From assembly GCF_014189455.1 (NCBI RefSeq), contig NZ_CP050296.1:1302001-1366000 (forward strand): a stretch of DNA of 64,000 bases, read 5' to 3'. Below the pieces are notes generated by a model. The model did no database searches. It saw nothing but the letters and a program-made list of their open reading frames with translations, and had not been told where the DNA came from. The DNA is from Mesorhizobium huakuii. GTDB lineage: Bacteria > Pseudomonadota > Alphaproteobacteria > Rhizobiales > Rhizobiaceae. Within the stretch, counting starts at the first letter, position 1. Every line of letters begins with the position of its first letter. The position numbers were made by a program, and so were the translations under genes. Shown here one piece after another: positions 10,010-19,902 of the stretch.

Positions 10010-10802
10010 ATGTCCAGCCCTCCTTTGGAAACCGACCTGCCGAACAGGCTCCGTCCGTTGGTTTCCGGCTATCGCTGGCACCGGCAGACCATCGGCCGGT
10101 CCCAGGCCGGCGTGTTCCGGCTGGTGGCGGATGGCAAGCCGGCCCTGTTCCTGAAGTGCGAGCGCAGCGGCCCCTTTGCCGAACTCGCCGACGAGGCGGC
10201 ACGGCTGCGCTGGCTTGCCGACCAAGGCATCGCCTGCCCTGATGTGATCGCCCTGGAAAGCCATGCCGGTCACGACTGGCTGCTGATGTCAGCCGTCGCC
10301 GGCGAGGATCTGGCGTCGGCAGCGCTCGATCCGGCTGATGTCATCGACGTCATGGCCAGCGCGCTTCGCGAACTGCATACGCTCGACATCCGCTCCTGTG
10401 CCCTTCGACCATCGCCTCGACCGGCGGATCGCGGCGGCGCAAGCCCGCATGGAAGCCGGCGAAGTCGACGAAAGCGATTTCGACGATGAACGGCAGGGGC
10501 GGAGCGCCGCCGAGGTCTTCGCCGAGCTTGGGGCGCTTCGGCCGGCAACCGAGGACCTTGTCGTCACCCATGGCGACGCCTGCCTGCCGAATGTCGTGGC
10601 GACCGAAGGCCGTTTCAGCGGTTTCATCGATTGTGGCCGGCTGGGCGTCTCCGATCGCCACCAGGATCTGGCGCTTGCCTGCTGGAGCATCCGCTATAAC
10701 ATCGGCGAGACTTGGATTGAGCCTTTTCTCGAACGCTACGGGCCGCCGAAAACCGAGCCGGCGAAGCTTTCCTGGTACCGGCTCCTCGATGAATTTTTCT
10801 GA
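10010..10802 (+). pseudogene. APH(3')-like aminoglycoside phosphotransferase, frameshifted
   Basis: The intended product is about 263 residues, the length of APH(3') kinases. The first part (to about residue 130; lobe with KPALFLKCER and [18 protein letters not shown]) is read from ATG 10010. The rest ([13 protein letters not shown], catalytic [11 protein letters not shown], metal-binding FIDCGRLG) continues in the +1 frame after an extra base near 10397-10401. All catalytic residues are present, so either the gene was recently inactivated or the extra base is a sequencing error. Such a chromosomal kinase could act on kanamycin/neomycin-type drugs, but the substrate is not known. Confidence 0.85.
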
Positions 10803-10960
10803 GCGGCCGATGCCGGGCCAGCCCCGCGCGGGCTTGTCTTGATTTTGTCATGCCACAGGTCTAAGCGGCAGGCACGCGCTCGGCGCATGCGACGAAGCGC
10901 TGCGCAATCCGACACCAGCGTCAATCTTAACAAACCTTATCTGGCAGGGGAGATCTGGCG

Positions 10961-11935
10961 ATGATCAAGGCATTTGTCGTGGACAATGATCGCCTGCGCG
11001 TCGTCGACGATCTGCTGGCGGATGGCGACAGGGTCGTCTGGGCCGACCTGATCAGTCCGACCAAGGAGGAAGAGGCCACCATCGAAGGCTGGCTCGGCGT
11101 CGCCATCCCGACCCGCGAGGAGATGGAGGAGATCGAGATTTCGAGCCGCCTCTATATCGAGGATGGCGCCTACTTCATGACCGCCACTCTGCCGGCCCAG
11201 ACCGAGGTCGACGACCCCCTGATGTCGCCGGTCACCTTCGCGCTTGCCGGCAACAGGCTGATCACCATTCGCTATCATGAACCGAAAGCGTTCAAGACCT
11301 TCCCGCTGCGCGCCGAGAAGGTGGCGACCGGCTGCACCAGCGGCGACACCATCCTGATCGGCCTCCTGGAAGCGATCGTCGACCGTCTCGCCGACATCCT
11401 TGAGCGCGCCGGCCGCGACATCGAGGGGATTTCGCGCGACATTTTCGAAGCGCGCTCGACCAAAGTGTCGAAGCGCAACCGCGACTTCCAGGAACTGCTG
11501 AAAGCCATCGGCCGCAAGGAAGACATCGCCTCCTCGATCCGCGACAGCCTGATCTCGCTGCAGCGCCTCGCCGGCTTCCTCGCCCATGTCGCCACCCAGA
11601 CCAAGATGAGCAAGGATGTCCGCGCCCGCATCAAGACCTTGTCGCGCGACGTGCTGTCGCTCGCCGACCACGCCACCTTCCTGTCGCAGAAGATCTCCTT
11701 CCTGCTCGACGCTACGCTCGGCATGATCTCGATCGAGCAGAACGCCATCATCAAGATCTTCTCGGTCGCCGCCGTCATCTTCCTGCCGCCGACGCTGGTC
11801 GCCTCGATTTACGGCATGAATTTCGACATCATCCCGGAGCTGAAATGGCAGCTCGGCTATCCCTTCGCCATCGGCCTGATGATCCTGTCGGCGATCCTGC
11901 CCTTCTGGTATTTCCGCCGCCGCGGCTGGCTCTGA
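10961..11935 (+). CDS. CorA family magnesium/divalent cation transporter
   Basis: A 324-residue inner-membrane channel. A long soluble N-terminal cytoplasmic domain with extended helices (to about residue 260) is followed by two C-terminal transmembrane segments, with the CorA signature YGMNF (GMN at about 285-287) between them and a basic C-terminus. GGGGAG precedes the ATG by eight bases. It probably transports Mg2+ or Co2+/Ni2+; the exact ion is not readable. It is flanked by spacers and looks monocistronic. Confidence 0.93.
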   Translation: MIKAFVVDNDRLRVVDDLLADGDRVVWADLISPTKEEEATIEGWLGVAIPTREEMEEIEISSRLYIEDGAYFMTATLPAQTEVDDPLMSPVTFALAGNRLITIRYHEPKAFKTFPLRAEKVATGCTSGDTILIGLLEAIVDRLADILERAGRDIEGISRDIFEARSTKVSKRNRDFQELLKAIGRKEDIASSIRDSLISLQRLAGFLAHVATQTKMSKDVRARIKTLSRDVLSLADHATFLSQKISFLLDATLGMISIEQNAIIKIFSVAAVIFLPPTLVASIYGMNFDIIPELKWQLGYPFAIGLMILSAILPFWYFRRRGWL

Positions 11936-12048
11936 CCTCTGCCGCCCCGCTTGCTGCCTCAGGCTGGCTCACCAGAAAGGACTTGACCAAAACGCTGCCG
12001 GCCTGCATCCGGGTTGCCCGATCTCTGGGGATTAACCGGATTACCGAC

Positions 12049-12519
12049 ATGACCGCAAAGACATGGGCCTATGAGGATTTCGTCGAGGGGGCCTCGTTCG
12101 ACCTCGGCGCCAAACAGGTAAGCGCGGCCGAGATCGTCGAATTCGCCGGCGAATTCGACGCCCAGCCGATGCATCTCGACGAGGAAGCCGGCAAGGCCAG
12201 CATTCTCGGCGGCCTCTCGGCCTCAGGCTGGCACACCTGCGCCATGTTCATGCGCATGCTGTGCGACGCCTTCCTTTTGGACTCCACCTGCCAAGGCGCG
12301 CCCGGCGTCGATCAGGTTAAGTGGAAGAAACCGGTCCTGGCCGGCGATACGCTCAGGGGCAACCTGGTTGTCCTCGCCAAGCGCCCGTCGAAATCGAAGC
12401 CGCAACTCGGCTTCGTCACCATGCGCAGCGAGCTGGTCAACCAGCGTGGCGAAAGCGTCTTCGAGCTTGAGAATTCCGTCATGTTCCTGACGCGTGATGC
12501 GGCGGGGAATGCGGCATGA
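12049..12519 (+). CDS. MaoC-domain (hotdog fold) dehydratase, first of tandem pair
   Basis: A 156-residue single hotdog-domain protein of the MaoC/R-hydratase family, which hydrates or dehydrates acyl-CoA-type substrates. The signature AGEFDAQPMHLDEEAG carries the catalytic Asp and His, and ILGGLSASGWHTCAM follows. ATG 12049 is chosen because the conserved domain begins there; the open frame upstream overlaps the corA end. Its stop overlaps the start of the next MaoC gene by four bases (ATGA), so the two are translationally coupled and may form a heteromer. Confidence 0.9.
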   Translation: MTAKTWAYEDFVEGASFDLGAKQVSAAEIVEFAGEFDAQPMHLDEEAGKASILGGLSASGWHTCAMFMRMLCDAFLLDSTCQGAPGVDQVKWKKPVLAGDTLRGNLVVLAKRPSKSKPQLGFVTMRSELVNQRGESVFELENSVMFLTRDAAGNAA

Positions 12520-12987
12520 CCCTGGATGAATTCTTCCGCATCGGCACCACGATGACGCTGGGCTCGCACACATTCGAGCCCGAGGCGATCAAGGCCTTTG
12601 CCAGAAAATACGATCCGCAGATCTTCCATATCGACGAAGAGGCCGCCAGGAAGAGCGTGCTCGGCGGGCTCTGCGCCTCCGGCTGGCACACCGCCGCCAC
12701 CTGGATGAAGCTCAACCTCGAAAACCGCATGGATGCCGAGGGCGCCAGCTGGAACGGCCCCGGTCCGGTCCCGGAATTCGGCCCCTCGCCCGGTTTCAAG
12801 AACCTGAAGTGGCTGAAGCCGGTCTTCGCCGGCGAGACCGTCACCTTCAGCCGCACCGCGCTGTCCCATCGCCCCATCGTCTCGCGCCCCAGCTGGCGAA
12901 TGCTGTCGCTGCGCGCCGAAGCTTTCGATCTCGACCGGCGACAAGGTGCTGGAGTTCGAAAGCGCCGTGCTGGTGAAGGTGGAGTGA
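12516..12987 (+). CDS. MaoC-domain dehydratase, second of tandem pair, 3' frameshift
   Basis: A hotdog-fold protein paralogous to its neighbour; RKYDPQIFHIDEEAARKSVL contains the catalytic Asp/His, and LGGLCASGWHT follows. The first about 137 residues are in one frame. Near 12926-12932 the reading shifts: the other frame supplies the expected ending STGDKVLEFESAVLVKVE and a stop at 12985-12987. Read without the shift, translation runs on to 13118 through repeat DNA, which is not credible as protein. The enzyme core is intact either way. Confidence 0.85.
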
Positions 12988-12993
12988 TTTCTT

Positions 12994-13230
12994 CCTTCGC
13001 CCCGTTTACGGGGGTGAGAAGTGGTCCGCAACGCGGACGGAAAGCCAATTGCTTGGCTTTCCGAACGACGAACGCCCGGAGCGATAGCGAAGGGCCGGTA
13101 TGCCCGAAGGGCGGATGAGGGGCGGCGCCAGCGGTGGTGTCTTAAACTCGACGGTCGTACTTACCCCTCACCCTGCTGCGCTCGCGTTGCTCGCTCCGCT
13201 GTCCCTCTCCCCGTAAACGGGGCGAGGGAA
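12994..13230. repeat. intergenic mosaic-type palindromic repeat
   Basis: About 237 bases bounded by an inverted pair: CGCCCCGTTTACGGGG near 12999-13014 and its complement near 13209-13224. The interior has further short palindromes (GGAAAGCCAATTGCTTGGCTTTCC near 13039) and the phrases CCGAAGGGCGGATGAGGGG and CCCCTCACCCTGC. The CCCCTCA / CTCTCCCCG wording matches the rhizobial intergenic mosaic repeats and recurs at 54838-55042. Confidence 0.7.
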
Positions 13231-13238
13231 AAGCTGCC

Positions 13239-13784
13239 TCAATGCCCCTCAAACCCGATCAGCGTCCTGACCGGCACGCCAAGCGCCTCAAGCTTGGCCC
13301 GCCCGCCGAGATCCGGCAGGTCGATGACGAAGCAGGCGGCCAAAATATCGGCGCCGATCTGGCGCAGCAGCTTGACCGCCGCTTCCGCCGTGCCGCCGGT
13401 GGCGATCAGGTCGTCGACGAGGATCACCTTCTCACCAGGGGCAACGCCGTCCTTGTGCATCTCCATTTCGTCCAGCCCGTATTCCAGGCTGTAGGCGACG
13501 CGCACCGTCTCATAGGGCAGCTTGCCCTTCTTGCGGATCGGCACGAAGCCGGCCGACAGCTGGTGGGCGACGGCGCCGCCGAGGATGAAGCCCCGCGCCT
13601 CGATGCCGGCGATCTTGTCGACCTTCTGCCCGGCATAGGGATGCACCAGCTCGTCGATGGCACGGCGGAAAGCGCGCGCATTGCCGAGCAGCGTGGTGAT
13701 GTCGCGAAACAGGATGCCGGGCTTGGGATAGTCCGGAATGGTGCGGATCGCGGCCAGCAGCGTGTCTTCGAGCGAGGATTTCAT
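13239..13784 (-). CDS. apt: adenine phosphoribosyltransferase
   Basis: A 181-residue purine-salvage enzyme that makes AMP from adenine and [20 protein letters not shown] at the N-terminus, [14 protein letters not shown], and the PRPP-binding loop [17 protein letters not shown] are all present. ATG 13784 with GGAG eight bases upstream gives the usual family length; an upstream in-frame start would add a non-conserved leader. It depends on the PRPP made by prs at the window's left end, though the two are not linked transcriptionally. Confidence 0.97.
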   Translation of the reverse strand: MKSSLEDTLLAAIRTIPDYPKPGILFRDITTLLGNARAFRRAIDELVHPYAGQKVDKIAGIEARGFILGGAVAHQLSAGFVPIRKKGKLPYETVRVAYSLEYGLDEMEMHKDGVAPGEKVILVDDLIATGGTAEAAVKLLRQIGADILAACFVIDLPDLGGRAKLEALGVPVRTLIGFEGH

Positions 13785-13856
13785 AAGGCGGCTCCGGATG
13801 ATCCAGCTGGCAAGTGCGAACGGCGCAGGGACCAAACCCGACGCGACCGACAACGG

Positions 13857-14309
13857 CTAGCGCGATGTGACGCCCGAGACAAGCGCATCCGGCAAAGGAT
13901 TGGCCTCGCTCGCTCTGTCCCATGCCTGCGCGACGATCTTCCACTGCCCTTCGCTCTTCACCAGCAACAGCATTTCCATGGACCGGCTGGTCTCGGCACT
14001 GTTCTCGATCATCTCGGCCGCGACAGCCGCGATCGCAATGTTGCCGAAGACGCGAATATCGGCCCCAAGCACGGTCTCCTGGAGCGATCGCAGCGACGTG
14101 CGTGACAGGCCGCGCATCCGCTCGACGAAATCGACAACACCGATGCGTCTTGCCGGGCGGGCCGCCGGATAGAGGCTGGCGCCATCCAGGAAATCGGCGG
14201 CGAAATCATCCCACCCTGGGGCGATACTCTCATCCCAGCTAAGGCTGGCAAACTGCCGGTCGATGACGGCCCGTATCACATCCTCGTCCGTACCCATTCC
14301 GTTCGCCAT
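13857..14309 (-). CDS. SnoaL/NTF2-like fold protein (DUF4440-type)
   Basis: A 150-residue protein with the alpha+beta cone pattern of the NTF2/SnoaL superfamily: N-terminal helix (EDVIRAVIDRQFASLSWDES), central GDxYP-like segment (DGASLYPAARPARRIG) and C-terminal strands ending in VKSEGQWKIVAQAWDRA. Members bind small molecules or act as minor enzymes; no catalytic set can be named. ATG 14309 has AAGGAG upstream and is preferred to the longer open frame. It lies upstream of and co-directional with apt, 72 bases away. Confidence 0.85.
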   Translation of the reverse strand: MANGMGTDEDVIRAVIDRQFASLSWDESIAPGWDDFAADFLDGASLYPAARPARRIGVVDFVERMRGLSRTSLRSLQETVLGADIRVFGNIAIAAVAAEMIENSAETSRSMEMLLLVKSEGQWKIVAQAWDRASEANPLPDALVSGVTSR

Positions 14310-14474
14310 GATCCGCTCCTTCCGTTCGGCTCCCTGCACCGGAGATTGGCATGCGGCACTTGTCCGATCGAATTGCAGCCCATCAGCTTCATAACCCGCA
14401 CGATCTCGATCCGCATCTGTTGAGCGCCGCGCTATGCCAAAGGACGGGTTGCCGAACGCTCGCATAGGGGTAAA

Positions 14475-14497
14475 AAGGGGCGCCTGAAGCGCCCCTT
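14475..14497 (-). terminator. hairpin with U-run on the minus strand
   Basis: A perfect 9-base-pair stem (14475-14483 with 14489-14497; GGGGCGC/GCGCCCC core) with a five-base loop. On the minus strand it is followed by TTTTT, the form of an intrinsic terminator for leftward transcription, which would come from the acid phosphatase side. Confidence 0.6.
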
Positions 14498-14519
14498 CCG
14501 GTCGAGCCATGGTCGCTAC

Positions 14520-15017
14520 ATGACCCATCTTATGCGAAAAATACTGACCGTCATCATGGCAACCTCGCTCCTGAGCTGGGCGCCGGCAGCCGTCTCAGCT
14601 GCCGAGCGGGCCAGTTGGACAATCGTGCTACGTCCGGCAGATTTCGTGGTCGGCGACGCGCTTGGACAATTGCATACGCGTCGACAATGGATGACTGGAT
14701 TCGACGAACGGTCCGGCGCGTTCGAGATTGCTCTGCGCAGGAAGGCAATCGCGATTTCGGCGCCGCGCTGTCGGATGGACTATCTGATTTTGACGATCCC
14801 CGTTTATTACCCTGAAAATCCGAAGCAGGCATCCGTCCGCGAGCGTCGCGCAGTCTATGATGCTCTCGTCGCACTGCAGACGAAGGGCAAAGGCAGCGCA
14901 ACTGTTGGCGTTGAAGCGCCTGAGCCTCTCGCTCGCCTGGGAAAACGAGGTATCGAGCTTCTTGCCTGCAATCTGTACTTTGCCTTTCCAATATCGGTGC
15001 AAGTGTCGACGCAGTGA
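14520..15017 (+). CDS. hypothetical secreted protein
   Basis: A 165-residue protein with a clear Sec-type signal peptide (MRKILTVIMATSLLSWAPAA, cleavage near AVSA-AE). The mature part has no recognised motif; it contains two Cys and predicted strands. The start may be the ATG at 14520 or the one at 14532 right before the basic residues. No family is recognised. Support is the signal peptide and normal codon use; there is no strong ribosome site, so certainty is moderate. Confidence 0.6.
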   Translation: MTHLMRKILTVIMATSLLSWAPAAVSAAERASWTIVLRPADFVVGDALGQLHTRRQWMTGFDERSGAFEIALRRKAIAISAPRCRMDYLILTIPVYYPENPKQASVRERRAVYDALVALQTKGKGSATVGVEAPEPLARLGKRGIELLACNLYFAFPISVQVSTQ

Positions 15018-15142
15018 GCTGGTGCCGGCTTCAGTCTCCTGGAGGCCTCTGCGCGAGAACGAAGACCAACCGACGTCCCGGCTGGCGCGCGCAGAGAGCA
15101 GCGCGTCGCGTGAATCCGCTTCGACGCGACGCGCTTTAGGAC

Positions 15143-15838
15143 TTACATGCCGAGGCCGGAACGAAGCTCGGCCTTGGCCACTTCATATTCGGCCTTGAAG
15201 TCGTCCCGGTTGAGCAGGATAGCAGCAATGACGCTGCCGGAAATCTTGCCCATCTCGACGTCGGACGCATAGTGGATACCGCCAACCTCACGGTTGTGAG
15301 CGTATTCGGCCGCGCGGGCCATGATCTCGGCACGCTTCTCCGGAACCATATCGGCCAGAATGATGCCCATCATGGTGCCGACGGTGGCGTGACCGGACGG
15401 CCATGAGCCGGAGCTCGACAGCTTGACCGCCGGCTTGACGAGATCGCTGAGCTGGTGCGGACGCGGGCGCTTCCAGACATCCTTTGCCGGATCGACGACG
15501 GCGCCTTCGGTCTCGACCACGCGATCGAAAAAGGCGCTGAACTTCGGCAGCTTCTCCTTGGTGAAATTCGGCCCCATCACATTGGCGAAGCGCCAGACAT
15601 TCTCCTCCGCATCGGCAACCGCACTGGCCACCATCTCGGGCGTGCGGGTCACCTGCAGTGTCAGCACCTCGCCGAGTTCGGCCTTGGTCTGCGCCGAATC
15701 GTTGGCCGGCGGCGGCGGCAGGATCATCGTCAGGTCGATGTCCTTGTTGGTGACGAAGGGTTTTGCGTCTTCCGCCTGTGCGGCCGAGCCGATGACCAGA
15801 AGCAGCAGACCAGCCGCCAGCGATGCGTATTTCTTCAT
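15143..15838 (-). CDS. class A non-specific acid phosphatase (PAP2 superfamily)
   Basis: A 231-residue exported phosphatase: signal peptide (MKKYASLAAGLLLLVIGSAA, cleavage after AQA) and all three parts of the acid phosphatase signature: K-x6-RP (KDVWKRPRP), PSGH, and R-x5-H-x3-D (NREVGGIHYASD, where Asn replaces the usual Ser). It releases phosphate from organic esters in the periplasm. ATG 15838 is chosen as the start of the signal peptide. It follows the pet operon terminator, so it has its own promoter. Confidence 0.93.
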   Translation of the reverse strand: MKKYASLAAGLLLLVIGSAAQAEDAKPFVTNKDIDLTMILPPPPANDSAQTKAELGEVLTLQVTRTPEMVASAVADAEENVWRFANVMGPNFTKEKLPKFSAFFDRVVETEGAVVDPAKDVWKRPRPHQLSDLVKPAVKLSSSGSWPSGHATVGTMMGIILADMVPEKRAEIMARAAEYAHNREVGGIHYASDVEMGKISGSVIAAILLNRDDFKAEYEVAKAELRSGLGM

Positions 15839-15918
15839 GGGTGCGATCCTTTGTTCTGAATGACGCAGGATCGCTATGGGCGATGACGGCCATGTGACAT
15901 CACCGCCTCCGGAAATAC

Positions 15919-15944
15919 AAAAGGGCGCCTCAAGGCGCCCTTTT
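15919..15944 (-). terminator. intrinsic terminator downstream of petABC
   Basis: A perfect 11-base-pair stem AAAAGGGCGCC / GGCGCCCTTTT (15919-15929 with 15934-15944) with a TCAA loop. It has T-runs on both strands and lies between the petC end and the acid phosphatase start. It best fits the end of the leftward petABC transcript. Confidence 0.85.
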
Positions 15945-15972
15945 GTGATCGTATTGGCTTCAGAACGGCTCA

Positions 15973-16112
15973 AGGCCTCTAGAGATTCAGGTCAGGCCGA
16001 GTCGAAAACGATGGTTTCCGAGAACCGGAGCGGAGCGTACTTAAAGTACGTGAGCACCGGAAGCGCAGGAAGCCATTGTTTGCAGACCGGCCTCACCTGA
16101 ATATCGGCAGGC
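15973..16112. repeat. long imperfect palindrome downstream of petC
   Basis: About 140 bases that fold back on themselves: ATTCAGGTCAGGCCGAGTC at 15985 pairs with the complementary run ending at 16102 (GACCGGCCTCACCTGAAT), flanked by GGCCT/AGGCC. The centre is the palindrome GTACTTAAAGTAC within GGAGCGGAGCGTACTTAAAG. The structure begins right after the petC stop and has no coding potential. It looks like a rhizobial intergenic repeat or a structured 3' untranslated region. Confidence 0.65.
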
Positions 16113-16113
16113 C

Positions 16114-16980
<867 letters not shown>

Positions 16981-17007
16981 GCCAAATCCCCTTAGATTCT
17001 CTACCGC

Positions 17008-18348
17008 TCAGCCCTTGGTCTCTGGCGCGGCCGTGGCGCCCGCCGGATGCCCGCTGCCACCCTTGTTCTTTTCGAGCACCGCCTCGGTGATCGAGTTCGG
17101 CAGCCTGCGCGGCGTCTCGATCAGGCCAAGCACCGGCAGTACGATCAGGAAGAAGGCAAAGTAGAACAGCGTCGCCGCTTGAGCGTAGCCAACGTAGTTG
17201 CCCGTGAACTCACCTATCAGGAGGGTCAACAGACCGCCGCCTTCCGCCGGCTGCGAGCCCAGCCAGCCGAGCAGGATGGCATCGGCCACGAACAGCCAGA
17301 AGAACAGCTTGTACCAGGGCCGGTAGACCGCCGAGCGCACCTTGGAGGTGTCGAGCCACGGCACCAGGAACAGCATGACGATGGCGCCGAACATGCACAG
17401 CACGCCGCCGAGCTTGGAATTGATCGGCCCGATGTTGAAGGTGATGGCCCGCAGGATCGCGTAGAACGGCAGGAAGTACCACTCCGGCACGATGTGGGCC
17501 GGCGTCTTCAGCGGGTTGGCGACGATGTAATTGTCGGGATGGCCGAGATAGTTCGGCAGGAAGAAGATGAAATAGGCGAAGATGAACAGGAACACGATCA
17601 TGCCGAACGCGTCCTTGATGGTCGCGTAAGGGGTAAAGGCGACGGTGTCGGTCTTCGACTTGACCTCGATGCCGGTCGGGTTCGACTGGCCGACGACATG
17701 CAGCGCCCACACGTGCAGCACGACGACGCCGGCAATCATGAACGGCAAGAGATAGTGCAGCGCGAAGAAGCGGTTCAGCGTCGGGTCGTCGACGGAGAAG
17801 CCGCCGAGCAGCAGCTGCTGGATCCAGTTGCCGACCAGCGGAATGGCACTGAAGAAGCCGGTGATGACGGTGGCGCCCCAGAAGCTCATCTGCCCCCATG
17901 GCAGCACGTAGCCCATGAAGCCGGTCGCCATCATCAGGAGGTAGATGATGCAGCCGAGGATCCAGAGCAGCTCGCGCGGCGCCTTGTAGGAACCGTAATA
18001 GAGGCCACGGAAGATGTGGAGATAGACGGCGATGAAGAAGAACGAGGCGCCGTTGGCATGCATGTAGCGCAACAGCCAGCCGGAATTGACGTCGCGCATG
18101 ATCTTCTCGACCGAACCGAAGGCGAGATTGGTGTCGGACGTGTAGTGCATGGCCAGCACGATGCCGGTCAGGATCTGCGAAACCAGCATGATCGCCAGGA
18201 TGCCGCCGAAGGTCCACATGTAGTTGAGGTTGCGCGGCACCGGATAGGCGATGAAGCTGTCATAGACCATCCTGGGCAGCGGCATGCGGGCGTCGAACCA
18301 GCGTTCGATACCGGTTTTGGGCGTGTAGGTCGAGTGTCCCTCGCTCAT
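17008..18348 (-). CDS. petB: cytochrome b of the bc1 complex
   Basis: A 446-residue integral membrane protein with about nine hydrophobic segments. The haem-ligand segments are visible ([20 protein letters not shown] for the first His pair, [20 protein letters not shown] for the second), as are the Qo-site [13 protein letters not shown] and the cd-helix [20 protein letters not shown] 18348 with GGGGGA upstream is preferred; the frame is open far upstream but overlaps petA in a non-coding way. It carries out quinol oxidation and quinone reduction in the inner membrane. Confidence 0.97.
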   Translation of the reverse strand: MSEGHSTYTPKTGIERWFDARMPLPRMVYDSFIAYPVPRNLNYMWTFGGILAIMLVSQILTGIVLAMHYTSDTNLAFGSVEKIMRDVNSGWLLRYMHANGASFFFIAVYLHIFRGLYYGSYKAPRELLWILGCIIYLLMMATGFMGYVLPWGQMSFWGATVITGFFSAIPLVGNWIQQLLLGGFSVDDPTLNRFFALHYLLPFMIAGVVVLHVWALHVVGQSNPTGIEVKSKTDTVAFTPYATIKDAFGMIVFLFIFAYFIFFLPNYLGHPDNYIVANPLKTPAHIVPEWYFLPFYAILRAITFNIGPINSKLGGVLCMFGAIVMLFLVPWLDTSKVRSAVYRPWYKLFFWLFVADAILLGWLGSQPAEGGGLLTLLIGEFTGNYVGYAQAATLFYFAFFLIVLPVLGLIETPRRLPNSITEAVLEKNKGGSGHPAGATAAPETKG

Positions 18349-18365
18349 CGAAATATCCCCCTGCC

Positions 18366-18926
18366 TCAACCGATAAGGATCTTGGTATCGGAAATGAATT
18401 TGAATACCGGCACAGCCATGTTCTCGGGCGCCGGGCCTTTGCGGATGCGGCCGGCGGTGTCGTATTGCGAACCATGGCACGGGCAGAACCAGCCGCCGAA
18501 ATCGCCTTCCTGGCCGAGCGGAATGCAGCCGAGGTGCGTGCAGACCTGAACCATCACCATCCAGGCTTCCTTGCCGGGCGTGGTGCGGTTGGCGTCGGTC
18601 GCCGGCGCGTCGGCCGGCAGATTGGCGTTGCGGGCGATCGGATCCTTCAGGTCGGAAAGGTTGACGGCCTCGCCGTCCTTCATTTCCTTTTCGGTGCGGT
18701 TGCGCACCACAACCGGCTTGCCGCGCCACTTGACGATCAGCGACATGCCCGGCGTCAGCGAGGCGACATCGACTTCAACCGAGGCGAGCGCCAGCGTCGA
18801 GGCATCGGGACGCATCTGGTCGATGAACGGCCAGGCGACGGCACCGGCGCCGACCACGGCGGCCATGCCCGTGGCGACATAAAGAAAATCTCGACGATTG
18901 GGATCGTGGATGTCGGTTGCGCTCAC
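18366..18926 (-). CDS. petA: ubiquinol-cytochrome c reductase Rieske iron-sulfur subunit
   Basis: A 186-residue [2Fe-2S] subunit. The N-terminus has a twin-arginine signal-anchor ([11 protein letters not shown] then a hydrophobic helix), and the cluster ligands lie in CTHLGC (Cys129, His131) and CPCHG (Cys148, His151), with Cys134/Cys150 forming the disulfide. The start is a GTG at 18926 with AAAGGA ten bases upstream. It is the first gene of petABC and is 17 bases from petB. Confidence 0.97.
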   Translation of the reverse strand: MSATDIHDPNRRDFLYVATGMAAVVGAGAVAWPFIDQMRPDASTLALASVEVDVASLTPGMSLIVKWRGKPVVVRNRTEKEMKDGEAVNLSDLKDPIARNANLPADAPATDANRTTPGKEAWMVMVQVCTHLGCIPLGQEGDFGGWFCPCHGSQYDTAGRIRKGPAPENMAVPVFKFISDTKILIG

Positions 18927-19241
18927 GGGTGCCTGATCCTTTCGCCTCTTCCGCGCCGGTGGCCGAGCCTTGTTCCCCGCTCAATCACGCCAACCCGACA
19001 GCGCATGGCGAACAGGCTAGCGAATTCCTCCGGCATTTGGACTTCGGTTTATGCGTGAAGCCCGTTTTTGTCCAGACGGGTCAAGGCACAAGGGCAGATT
19101 GTCGCGGGGACAAAATCCCCTATTGCCCGGCGGGACGGCGAACGGCCGCAAAAGGCGGCTAAACAGCCGGGAAATATCAGCAAAATCCAAGGCCCTGGCT
19201 TGCCTCGACAGAGGGCGCCGGTGTGATCTATCTTCCCAGGC
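18927..19241. other. divergent spacer between petA and the cupin gene
   Basis: These 315 bases separate two divergent genes and should hold the petABC promoter. No coding sequence with proper codon bias, tRNA or strong hairpin was recognised, apart from a short GGGGACAAAATCCCC palindrome near 19107-19121. Confidence 0.45.
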
Positions 19242-19586
19242 ATGGCACACGTCATAGACCGTGAGGAATGGGCTGTTCGCTCCGACCATTGGAAGGGCGA
19301 ACTGCAATGCGGCGCCTACGGTTCCAACTCCTGCCTGATCTTCAACTACCTGCCTGATGAAGGCGGCGGCCCGCGGCTGCACGCCCACCCTTACGCCGAG
19401 ATCTTCATCATCCGCCAGGGCACCGGCCTGTTCACCGTCGGCGACAAGGAAATCGAGGCTTCCGCCGGCCAGATTGTCATCGTGCCGCCCCATACGCCGC
19501 ACAAATTCACCAATCTCGGTCCGGGTCCGCTGGAAACGACCGACATCCACGAGAACGGCACGTTCATCACAAAGTGGCTGGAGTGA
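19242..19586 (+). CDS. cupin domain-containing protein
   Basis: A 114-residue single-domain cupin. The metal-binding motifs are visible: HAHPYAEIFIIRQGTG (motif 1 with two His and a Glu) and IVPPHTPHKFTNLG (motif 2 with His). It is cytoplasmic, with no signal peptide. Small cupins act as isomerases, dioxygenases or binding proteins; nothing here decides which. The ribosome site is weak. It is convergent with the following gene, with three bases between. Confidence 0.87.
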   Translation: MAHVIDREEWAVRSDHWKGELQCGAYGSNSCLIFNYLPDEGGGPRLHAHPYAEIFIIRQGTGLFTVGDKEIEASAGQIVIVPPHTPHKFTNLGPGPLETTDIHENGTFITKWLE

Positions 19587-19589
19587 CCC

Positions 19590-19901
19590 CTATTTGGCGC
19601 CAAGCCTGACCAGCACAGCCCTGGGTATGTCATACTCGCGGATGACGCCATCGTGTTTGCGCAAGCCACACAACTCGCGCTGGATGAAATAGCCGTGCAC
19701 CGCCTCGGCGGCCGCCTTGAGAAGCTTGGGGCGCAACTGCTCGTCGCCATTGGCGCGCAACCTGGCCAGCGTTTCCTCGACGCGCTGGCCGGCGCGGCCG
19801 AGGGCCGCCGCCTTCTCGGCCAGGATTTCATGGCCAAGCGCGTCGAAGGCTGCTTCAGCGGCCGGAGAGCCGGCGAGATGAGCTGGCGGACGCAAGGACA
19901 T
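19590..19901 (-). CDS. small helical protein of unknown function
   Basis: A 103-residue, mostly helical protein (EAAFDALGHEILAEKAAALG, then an Arg/Glu-rich amphipathic helix) with a basic C-terminal part ending VRLGAK. I believe it belongs to an uncharacterised family found in Rhizobiales (possibly DUF6665), but that is recollection and not proven here. ATG 19901 is preferred over an upstream in-frame ATG that would overlap the acetyltransferase gene. It lies one base downstream of that gene and is likely cotranscribed with it. Confidence 0.75.
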   Translation of the reverse strand: MSLRPPAHLAGSPAAEAAFDALGHEILAEKAAALGRAGQRVEETLARLRANGDEQLRPKLLKAAAEAVHGYFIQRELCGLRKHDGVIREYDIPRAVLVRLGAK

Positions 19902-19902
19902 T

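Noticed and set aside
8615..10273. A 552-codon open frame on the minus strand opposite ychF
   Set aside because: It is the complement of strongly conserved YchF coding sequence; the composition is His/Gln/Ala/Gly-rich and typical of antisense frames in GC-rich DNA.
17047..18549. A 500-codon plus-strand open frame opposite petB
   Set aside because: It mirrors the cytochrome b gene; the sequence is rich in His, Gln, Asp and Arg with no domain character.
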